Positions 55,695 to 61,364 of a stretch of DNA of 64,000 nucleotides are shown here, piece after piece. The stretch lies in the NCBI GenBank assembly GCA_013002285.1, contig JABDKJ010000018.1, positions 7,155 to 71,154 of the forward strand, written 5' to 3'. Under the pieces are notes generated by a model that searched no databases, had not been told where the DNA came from, and saw only the letters and a list, made by a program, of their open reading frames with translations. The position numbers were made by a program, and so were the translations under genes. The stretch is from Flavobacteriales bacterium (GTDB lineage: Bacteria > Bacteroidota > Bacteroidia > Flavobacteriales > JABDKJ01). Each line of letters begins with the position of its first letter. The stretch's first letter is position 1.

Positions 55695-56118
55695 GGCAAT
55701 TGGAAATTATTTTGTTTAACAACGTATTTAATTGGTCGATCTCGGTTTTTCGTATTCCTTTTAAAGCGTTTTTTCTGTTCTCCAAAACAATTGGTTTGAC
55801 AGCCTTAAGTGCTTTTTCCCCTTTTGGTGTTATGTTTATTTGAAAGCGTCTTCGGTCTTTTTCCAAGACACTTCTTTTTAGTAGGCGAGATCTGACCAAT
55901 AAGTCTATTATTCTCGAAACAGAAGCGGCATCCTTAAATACTTTTTCTGCTATTTCAATTATACTTTTTTCAGGATGTTTTTTAATGACGGATAGCACAA
56001 GCCACTGATCAATAGTGATCGAATGGCCCGCAGCGATGAGTCGTTTCTGTGCGTATTGTCTGTACTTTTTTATTGATCTCTCAAGCATATAGAACACTAT
56101 GTCATCTAGTTTTTCCAT
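55687..56118 (-). CDS. MarR family transcriptional regulator (protease operon)
   Basis: The 143-aa protein has a winged helix-turn-helix of the MarR type: the recognition region KSIIEIAEKVFKDAASVSRIIDLLVRSRLLKR with the wing VLEKDRRRFQINITPKGEKAL. It lies ahead of and overlaps the lipoprotein protease gene. A perfect inverted repeat (56131-56153) that overlaps its own -7 element suggests that it represses its own operon. The inducing ligand is unknown. Confidence 0.88.
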   Translation of the reverse strand: MEKLDDIVFYMLERSIKKYRQYAQKRLIAAGHSITIDQWLVLSVIKKHPEKSIIEIAEKVFKDAASVSRIIDLLVRSRLLKRSVLEKDRRRFQINITPKGEKALKAVKPIVLENRKNALKGIRKTEIDQLNTLLNKIISNCHE

Positions 56119-56126
56119 TGTTAGAA

Positions 56127-56134
56127 CAAAGATA
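56127..56134 (-). promoter_or_regulatory. -7 element of the marR-protease operon
   Basis: Read on the minus strand, bases 56134-56127 give TATCTTTG, an exact TAnnTTTG, ending nine bases before the start codon at 56118. The message would be leaderless or nearly so. The element lies inside the left half of the operator. Confidence 0.5.
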
Positions 56135-56153
56135 TATCATTATTTGATATATC
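56131..56153. promoter_or_regulatory. Probable MarR operator of the marR-protease operon
   Basis: GATATATCA (56131-56139) and TGATATATC (56145-56153) are perfect 9-base inverted copies with a 5-base spacer. The site covers part of the -7 element and lies 12 bases ahead of the marR start, a standard layout for an autorepressor. It is a separate sequence from the palindrome ahead of the fad operon. Confidence 0.6.
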
Positions 56154-56275
56154 ATGAAAATTAACAATATTTAGTATTCTCTGATCTGTCTTTTTTCTTG
56201 GTCAAATTTCTGGAATAAGTCTTTATAAGGTGTCCGAAGAAAGGATCACGTATCTGAACGAGTTGATCAACACCA

Positions 56276-56785
56276 CTATTTATTCTTCACATAAAGGTCC
56301 GTCCACATGGATCTCCATATCTTCCAAGACCCATCTATCTGTTTTCTATATATGGTTGTATTTAAGCCTTTCTGAAGCATTCCGAAGTTTGTAGAGTCTT
56401 TTTTATAATCCCAATCCAGGATCGAACTATGGGTAGTTATGGCTATTGTATCCAGGACCGATAGACTTATTATTTCCGTGGTGAATTCATTGATGATGGT
56501 TTCGGAACTATCATTAGGGAACCAAAAATCCCGGATGTTTTCTTTACCGATCACCGGATCGAATTTGTTGGGTTGGATCTGTGACTTTTCTTCTAAAAGG
56601 CCCATTACTTTATGTTCATCCATCGTTTTCCATCCTTCAATATAATCGGCATGGACCTGTCTGATCATGGACTCATCTTTGCTCATGACGGCATCTACTT
56701 TTCCTTCAAAGTTCTGGCTGCAACTCATTGTAATTAGAAGCAGAAAGATCCCAAGTGCCTGTTTGCCGAATTTGCGATATTGCAT
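56276..56785 (-). CDS. SnoaL/DUF4440-like lipoprotein
   Basis: From ATG 56785 the product is 169 aa and begins MQYRKFGKQALGIFLLLITM with a lipobox ending in SCSQ (Cys22). The mature part fits the SnoaL/DUF4440 fold: a long first helix (MSKDESMIRQVHADYIEGWKTMDEHKVMGLL), then four strands ending SWKIWRSMWTDLY. Members are scaffolds for varied small-molecule binding or reactions; none can be assigned here. The frame is open further upstream, but the extra residues lack signal features. A truncated near-copy of its 5' part lies at 60485-60732. Confidence 0.78.
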   Translation of the reverse strand: MQYRKFGKQALGIFLLLITMSCSQNFEGKVDAVMSKDESMIRQVHADYIEGWKTMDEHKVMGLLEEKSQIQPNKFDPVIGKENIRDFWFPNDSSETIINEFTTEIISLSVLDTIAITTHSSILDWDYKKDSTNFGMLQKGLNTTIYRKQIDGSWKIWRSMWTDLYVKNK

Positions 56786-56812
56786 TTTTTCTGGTCTCGT
56801 CATATATGAAAT
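56538..56812. repeat. Duplicated block, intact copy
   Basis: This 275-base block recurs at 60485-60759 with six mismatches and no gaps by direct comparison (offset 3947 bases), about 98% identical. It covers the first part of the SnoaL-like lipoprotein gene and 27 bases upstream of it. The near-identity implies a recent event. Confidence 0.93.
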
Positions 56813-56835
56813 TACAAAAAGAATGTTTGACACAA

Positions 56836-56863
56836 GGATCACAGATCCGCGAGAGCGGGATCT
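56836..56863 (+). repeat. Twin-hairpin repeat, copy 1 of 4
   Basis: The element reads GGATC-ACA-GATCC (5-bp perfect arms, 56836-56848), overlapping a second hairpin CCGC-GAGA-GCGG (56847-56858) closed by a GNRA-type tetraloop. It lies just after the stop of the leucine-rich-repeat gene (on the minus strand) and 24 bases upstream of the duplicated block. Confidence 0.7.
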
Positions 56864-56868
56864 ATTTT

Positions 56869-57387
56869 TTAGAACACAACTGTTCTGTCCGGAGCTTTCT
56901 TTTTGAAAAGTCCGTATTCCATTTTTAATTGATCTGAAAAATTGTTTTGTTCAATACAGATCATATTAAGGTTTGGTAGTGTTTTGATCCAATGCAGTAT
57001 TTCTCTTCCTCCTTCATCACCGATTCCACAGTCAACTAATCCGAGTTCACAAATTGATGAGGGTAGACTTCTCGCCAGAACGCTTGCTCCCTTATCTCCG
57101 ATCAGGTCATTGTAACTGAAACTTATTGACTGTATTAGATCGCTATTCTTTGCTTTTTCTTGTTTAAGAATGTCACAGATAGCAAGGACGTCATTGGGTT
57201 TCAAACCAAGCTTTCTTAGGTCCAGGGTCCTTGCACGATAACCTTCCTTTTCAAGGCTCTGCGCTTTTTCAATACATTCTGAGTTACCCGTATCTCTTAA
57301 GAGCCTTGCTATTTTTTGATGCACCACAATTTTTAGTTTTATGTCGTCTTGTTTTTGATTGGCTTTCAACATCTGCATAGAAAACAC
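56869..57387 (-). CDS. Leucine-rich repeat protein (RNase-inhibitor type)
   Basis: The 172-aa protein has at least two to three LRR units of the RNase-inhibitor type, with the helix-strand rhythm: TLDLRKLGLKPNDVLAICDIL, ISFSYNDLIGDKGASVLARSL and LGLVDCGIGDEGGREILHWIKTLP, then MICIEQNNF. This LRR class is a protein-binding scaffold more usual in eukaryotic and host-interacting bacterial proteins. No signal peptide is evident, so it should be cytoplasmic unless the start is mis-called. The flanking genes do not suggest a partner. Confidence 0.72.
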   Translation of the reverse strand: MFSMQMLKANQKQDDIKLKIVVHQKIARLLRDTGNSECIEKAQSLEKEGYRARTLDLRKLGLKPNDVLAICDILKQEKAKNSDLIQSISFSYNDLIGDKGASVLARSLPSSICELGLVDCGIGDEGGREILHWIKTLPNLNMICIEQNNFSDQLKMEYGLFKKKAPDRTVVF

Positions 57388-57421
57388 ACCCGAGCCAGCA
57401 AAACAGCATTATTTGAATTGA

Positions 57422-59164
57422 TCATATTCTGCTCTGATAGGTGTGCAGTTCATAATACCTTCCTTCAGATGCCAATAACTGATCATGCGTTCCGCGCTCA
57501 GATATCCTGCCGTCCTCAATAACCAAGATCTGATCTGCTTTGCGGATCGTACTCAATCTATGGGCAATAACGAATGTCGTTCTATTCTTCATTAGTTCGT
57601 TCAAGCTTTTCTGAATATAGGACTCGCTTTCATTATCTAAATTGGATGTTGCCTCATCAAGAATAATGATCTTTGGATCGGCCAGAATAGCTCTTGAGAT
57701 AGAAATTCTCTGGCGCTGTCCCCCAGACAATTTCACCCCTCTTTCACCAATAATAGTGTCCAGTCCATCCTCAAAGCGATCTGTGAATTCATTGACATAT
57801 GCTCCTTTCACTGCTTCTTGCAATTCCTCTTCCGTAGCATCTGGTCTCGGAAAAAGTATGTTCTCTCGAATACTTCCTTCAAAGAGAAAATCATCTTGAA
57901 GTACAACTGCGAGATGCTGTCTGTAACTACTCAAATTCACAGTAGAAAGATCAATTGAATCGATGGTCACTTTGCCCGATCCAGGTTCTAAGAAGGTCGC
58001 TACCAAACCAGCGATCGTAGATTTCCCGGAACCTGATGAACCGACCAAAGCTGTCACGCTGCCCGGTTCAGCTTCAAAAGAAATGTTATGCAATACACCT
58101 TTACTTTCCTCATAGCTAAATGAAACATCTCGAAATTCAATATGTCCTTTAATGTCTTTCAAGATTTCTGTACGGACCTCAGGATCATCTTCTTCTTTCA
58201 TGTTCATCAATTCCTGCGTACGATCCAAACCTGCCATTGCGTCTGTCAGTTGACTTCCAATATTTCCCATTTGAACAATTGGAGCGATCATGAAGCCAAG
58301 TAATAAAGTAAAGGAAAGGAATTCACCCATTGTCATGGTTCCTCCCATCATGAAGTAACCTCCAATACCCATAATTCCAGTAGAAGCAAGGCCGATCAAA
58401 AAGATGGATGAACTACTGATAACAGCGGTTGCCGTTAAACTCTTTTTCACATTCTGGAACAAGCGATCGACACCTTTCTCAAAGTTGGCGTTCTCTTGCT
58501 TTTCAGCATTGAATGCCTTTATTACCCGTACTCCCCCCAAAGTCTCTGTAAGGTTACCTTGAACCTCCGCACTGATCTTACCTCGCTCTCTGAATATAGG
58601 CCTTACATAGCCAAAGGCTTTCAGCATCACAAAAGCAAAGAACAGTATGGGGATCAATACAGAAACGGTCATTATCGGGCTAATTTGAACGAGCAGATAT
58701 ATTGAAGCAATTGAGGTTAGCGTACCTCCAATGAGTTGGACAAAGCCCGTCCCGACAAGATTTCGAACACCTTGAACATCTGTCATTACTCGGGAAACCA
58801 ATGCTCCGGACTTATGATCGTTGAAGAATGAAATGGGCAACTTCAATAGCTTGCTTTGGACCTGCGCTCTCATATGGGAGATCATGAGTTGCGCTTGAAC
58901 ACTGAGTAATCTGGCAAGGCTAAATGATGTTAGAGAACGTATTAAAATTGAAGAAACCACTACAGCTAAAAGAAGCCAAAGCCCATTCATATCTTTATTG
59001 GGGACGATATCGTCAAACAAGAAACGACTTGCATAGGGAGCCACCAAGCCAGCAGCACTTTGAATTAATATTAGAATTAAACCGATCCCAAGCATTCCTC
59101 TTCGGGGCCAAATATATTCTTTGAACGCCCATTTAAAGGATACCTTTTTTTTGTCTTTACGCAT
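57422..59164 (-). CDS. ABC exporter, fused permease and ATPase
   Basis: The 580-aa half-transporter has an N-terminal six-helix membrane domain and an ATPase domain with Walker A GSSGSGKST (375-383), Q-loop VVLQDDFLFEGSIRENI, signature LSGGQRQRISISRAIL, Walker B IIILDEATSNLD and FVIAHRLSTIRKADQIL. It would export a lipid, peptide or drug as a homodimer. The start codon lies inside a perfect 16-base palindrome (59156-59171). It is the second MsbA-type exporter of the window. Confidence 0.9.
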   Translation of the reverse strand: MRKDKKKVSFKWAFKEYIWPRRGMLGIGLILILIQSAAGLVAPYASRFLFDDIVPNKDMNGLWLLLAVVVSSILIRSLTSFSLARLLSVQAQLMISHMRAQVQSKLLKLPISFFNDHKSGALVSRVMTDVQGVRNLVGTGFVQLIGGTLTSIASIYLLVQISPIMTVSVLIPILFFAFVMLKAFGYVRPIFRERGKISAEVQGNLTETLGGVRVIKAFNAEKQENANFEKGVDRLFQNVKKSLTATAVISSSSIFLIGLASTGIMGIGGYFMMGGTMTMGEFLSFTLLLGFMIAPIVQMGNIGSQLTDAMAGLDRTQELMNMKEEDDPEVRTEILKDIKGHIEFRDVSFSYEESKGVLHNISFEAEPGSVTALVGSSGSGKSTIAGLVATFLEPGSGKVTIDSIDLSTVNLSSYRQHLAVVLQDDFLFEGSIRENILFPRPDATEEELQEAVKGAYVNEFTDRFEDGLDTIIGERGVKLSGGQRQRISISRAILADPKIIILDEATSNLDNESESYIQKSLNELMKNRTTFVIAHRLSTIRKADQILVIEDGRISERGTHDQLLASEGRYYELHTYQSRI

Positions 59165-59171
59165 GCGTAAA
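59156..59171. promoter_or_regulatory. 16-base palindrome across the ABC exporter start codon
   Basis: TTTACGCATGCGTAAA is a perfect palindrome whose central CAT/ATG is the exporter start codon (59162-59164). About one such 16-base palindrome is expected by chance in a window of this size, so only its position is suggestive. Confidence 0.3.
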
Positions 59172-59240
59172 TTTAGACGAATATCAAGCCAATATCATTT
59201 CTCTGCCATTTAGACAGAGGATCGGGAGCAGGCTTGGTGG

Positions 59241-59263
59241 AGTTGAAGATCTGCGAGAGTGGG
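59241..59263 (+). repeat. Twin-hairpin repeat, copy 2 of 4 (degenerate)
   Basis: CTGC-GAGA-GTGG (59251-59262) matches the second hairpin with G-U-compatible changes and the same GAGA loop. The first hairpin arms are not recoverable. The preceding AGTTGAAGAT aligns with AGTTGAATTT of copy 4. It lies in the intergenic region between the ABC exporter and the T9SS protein. Confidence 0.5.
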
Positions 59264-59312
59264 ACGCGACCTTACGATCAACAGTTTTAGAATGTGTACA
59301 CTTCTGTTGTAT

Positions 59313-59341
59313 TTGACTAGTTCAAATTACCTCTATTTTAG
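59313..59341 (+). promoter_or_regulatory. Candidate promoter of the T9SS protein gene
   Basis: TTG at 59313-59315 and TATTTTAG at 59334-59341 are 18 bases apart. The -7 differs from TAnnTTTG by one base. A leader of about 40 bases would precede the ATG at 59391. Confidence 0.4.
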
Positions 59342-59390
59342 AATTAGGGTCTTATATTAGTCTTAGATAAACCAATATAATCTGAAACAT

Positions 59391-60281
59391 ATGAAAACTT
59401 CTACCCGAATTTTAGTTACTAGTTTGCTGTGTTTATCTTTCACAATTCTACAAAACGAGAAGGCCAATGCTTGCGTTGACCATGCAACGACCGTTACTGT
59501 GACGTGTCATTACGATACCACGAATTTCACAGATATTGCTTTGACCGTCTCTAACTTGAGGTTGTTTGGAGGAAACCCAAATGAGTTTTGTTCTTGCGCA
59601 GTCACGAGCTGGACAGACATATTTACCGACATATCATACGTAGCATTCGTAGATTCAGGAACAACCATTCCCGTTCCAGGTTTTGATCCTTATGTTGCCG
59701 ATGCTAATGCAACCAGTGCCTGGGAATCAGTGCTAGCGACAGGTGGCTGGAGCGGTTTTGTTTCAGAGGTTAATGGAAATGGATTAACGGCAAATGCCCC
59801 AGTTGAACTCATTATCAGAGCATCCCTGCCCCCGGGTTATACTTATAGTATTTTATATTCTTCTTTCGAAGAAAATTATCTTGGAACTGATGAGTGGGAT
59901 AATACGAGTCAGGACCTAGCTAATTCTCATCAAAACCTTCTCTTTTTAGATATCCCAACATTCATTGTAGTAAACGATGGATCCACTTATTTCACAGATC
60001 TGGATAATGCGATCCTTACAAATGTAGAAATGCTTGGAGCGGAAAAGATCAAGATCTATCCGGTACCTGCTACTAATGAAATTCGTATTCAGTTAAACCA
60101 AGCTGAAATTGAAAACTTAAGTATTTATTCTATTTCCGGTCAGTTGATCAATTCGCATGATCTAACTGCATTTAGGGACGAAGAATACACATTGGATATT
60201 CGTGAGTATTCCTCCGGAATTTATCATGTATTACTTAGATCTTCATCAGGGATCGTAACAGAAAAATTTATGAAGGAGTGA
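59391..60281 (+). CDS. Secreted protein of unknown function with T9SS type A sorting domain
   Basis: The 296-aa protein has a signal peptide (about residues 7-26) and a mature N-terminal region with four cysteines spaced near the start (ACVDH, VTCHYD, EFCSCAV). I do not recognise the domain in residues 30-215; it is beta-rich and acidic. From KIKIYPVPATNEI to the end it is a T9SS type A sorting domain. The gene stands alone, with repeat copies on both sides (copy 2 upstream, copies 3 and 4 downstream). Confidence 0.78.
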   Translation: MKTSTRILVTSLLCLSFTILQNEKANACVDHATTVTVTCHYDTTNFTDIALTVSNLRLFGGNPNEFCSCAVTSWTDIFTDISYVAFVDSGTTIPVPGFDPYVADANATSAWESVLATGGWSGFVSEVNGNGLTANAPVELIIRASLPPGYTYSILYSSFEENYLGTDEWDNTSQDLANSHQNLLFLDIPTFIVVNDGSTYFTDLDNAILTNVEMLGAEKIKIYPVPATNEIRIQLNQAEIENLSIYSISGQLINSHDLTAFRDEEYTLDIREYSSGIYHVLLRSSSGIVTEKFMKE

Positions 60282-60411
60282 TCTCTATTTTCAGTAGACT
60301 ATAATTTACTTAGCTAAAAACTATAGCGAGCTGCTGGGCATGTTAAAAGTGGAATTGTTGGCTCCACAGTTGAGTGAGAATTGATAGAAGGTAAGCGGTA
60401 AGCGTTGACGC

Positions 60412-60439
60412 ACGGATTGCAAATCCGCGCGAGCGGGTT
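60412..60439 (+). repeat. Twin-hairpin repeat, copy 3 of 4
   Basis: GGATT-GCA-AATCC (60414-60426) has perfect arms and overlaps CCGC-GCGA-GCGG (60425-60436), closed by a GNRA loop and extended by AAT/GTT pairing. Relative to copy 1 the arm pair changes from GGATC/GATCC to GGATT/AATCC, which keeps the pairing. Confidence 0.7.
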
Positions 60440-60451
60440 AATTGACCGGGG

Positions 60452-60483
60452 CAACTGGAAGTTGAATTTCCGCGCGAGCGGGT
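60452..60483 (+). repeat. Twin-hairpin repeat, copy 4 of 4
   Basis: CAACT-GGA-AGTTG (60452-60464) has perfect 5-bp arms, followed by AATTT and CCGC-GCGA-GCGG (60470-60481). The end of this copy abuts the duplicated gene fragment (first base 60485). Confidence 0.65.
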
Positions 60484-60484
60484 A

Positions 60485-60732
60485 TTTTCTTTGCCGATCA
60501 CCGGATCGAATTTGTTGGGTTGGATCTGTGACTTTTCTTCTAAAAGGCCCAATACTTTATGTTCATCCATCGTTTTCCATCCTTCAACATAATCCGCATG
60601 GACCTGTCTGATCATGGACTCATCTTTGCTCATGACGGCATCTACTTTTCTTTCAAAGTTCTGGCTGCAACTCATTGTAATTAGAAGCAGAAAGATCCCA
60701 AGTGCCTGTTTGCCGAATTTGCGATATTGCAT
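60485..60732 (-). pseudogene. Truncated copy of the SnoaL-like lipoprotein gene
   Basis: From the ATG at 60732 the frame encodes about the first 80 residues of the 56276-56785 gene (MQYRKFGKQALGIFLLLITM through PNKFDPVIGKEN), with only a few substitutions (for example GKVD to RKVD, ADYI to ADYV, KVMG to KVLG). At 60485 the similarity stops and repeat copy 4 takes over, so the strands of the fold and the C-terminus are missing. The open frame continues to 60343 through unrelated sequence and should not be read as a real protein. Confidence 0.88.
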
Positions 60733-60759
60733 TTTTCCTGGTCTCGTCATATATGAAAT
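60485..60759. repeat. Duplicated block, truncated copy
   Basis: This is the partner of 56538-56812, with six mismatches in 275 bases. Beyond 60759 the two sequences diverge, apart from a shared GTTTGACAC/GTTGACAC further out. Confidence 0.93.
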
Positions 60760-60797
60760 GAAAAATAAAGTGTTGACACGTGGTTTGTATTTTGCTA

Positions 60798-60810
60798 TGT
60801 ACTGAGTACA
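60798..60810. promoter_or_regulatory. Inverted repeat upstream of the fad operon
   Basis: TGTACT-G-AGTACA is a perfect 6-base inverted repeat around a central G, 50 bases ahead of the 18-base palindrome. It may be a second regulator site; nothing in the sequence says whose. Confidence 0.3.
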
Positions 60811-60860
60811 GTTGTTCCTTTTATCTGACACATTCCCCCGTTCGTCTAAATCTTAAATAA

Positions 60861-60878
60861 TGTTATGCATGCATAACA
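60861..60878. promoter_or_regulatory. Perfect 18-base palindrome, probable operator of the fad operon
   Basis: TGTTATGCATGCATAACA is identical to its reverse complement. It lies 30 bases before the start of the MarR-family gene (60909) that leads the operon, and just upstream of a candidate -7 element TATATTCG (60888-60895), the standard place for an autorepressor site. Confidence 0.65.
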
Positions 60879-60908
60879 AAATTATATTATATTCGTAGAG
60901 TATAATAC

Positions 60909-61364
60909 ATGAGACCCGAACAGACCATAGATTTTCATATGCGCAGAGCATGGCAGCAAATGGCCAACCTTTATAACAAGGAAGCCAGCCAGTATGGGGG
61001 TACCATGTCCATAGGATATATTTTATTGAACATCGAAAAGGAGGGAACGCCTTCAACGAGTTTGGGGCCCAAAATGGGCATGAAAGCCACCAGTCTGGCG
61101 CGTTCGCTCAAGGTCCTAGAGGCGGAGAAACTGATCTTTCGCAGGACAGACAAGGAAGACAAACGAAAGGTCTTGGTCTTTCTAACACCGCAAGGAAAGA
61201 AATACAGGGACCGCTCCAAAGAGGCGGTGCTGAACATGAACAAGATGTTGATGGCAGACATCGACAAGAATAAATTGAAGACATTTTTTGAAGTACTTGA
61301 CCAATTCAATTGCACATTGGACAAGACAGACTGTTTAACAAACACAAATGAAAAGACACATTAA
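60909..61364 (+). CDS. MarR family transcriptional regulator of the fad operon
   Basis: The 151-aa protein is a MarR-type winged helix regulator: the helix-turn-helix is in TPSTSLGPKMGMKATSLARSLKVLEAEKLIFR and the wing in RTDKEDKRKVLVFLTPQGK. The C-terminus carries two cysteines (FNCTLDKTDC). It leads the beta-oxidation genes and its 3' end overlaps the FadN-like gene by 17 bases, so it probably controls that operon in response to an acyl-CoA. The 18-base palindrome just upstream is its likely target. Confidence 0.9.
   Translation: MRPEQTIDFHMRRAWQQMANLYNKEASQYGGTMSIGYILLNIEKEGTPSTSLGPKMGMKATSLARSLKVLEAEKLIFRRTDKEDKRKVLVFLTPQGKKYRDRSKEAVLNMNKMLMADIDKNKLKTFFEVLDQFNCTLDKTDCLTNTNEKTH

Larger units (their letters stand above)
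60282..60908. other. Gene-free stretch with repeats, gene fragment and promoter of the fad operon
   Basis: No intact gene is seen in these 627 bases. In order they hold a region of no recognised content (60282-60411), twin-hairpin copies 3 and 4 (60412-60483), the truncated SnoaL-like fragment (60485-60732), the inverted repeat TGTACT-G-AGTACA (60798-60810), a perfect 18-base palindrome (60861-60878) and a candidate -7 element TATATTCG (60888-60895) for the fad operon. Confidence 0.8.

Noticed and set aside
60343..60484. C-terminal part of the open frame through the gene fragment
   Set aside because: Similarity to the intact gene ends at 60485 and the rest is repeat copies and unrelated sequence, so it is not a real protein.
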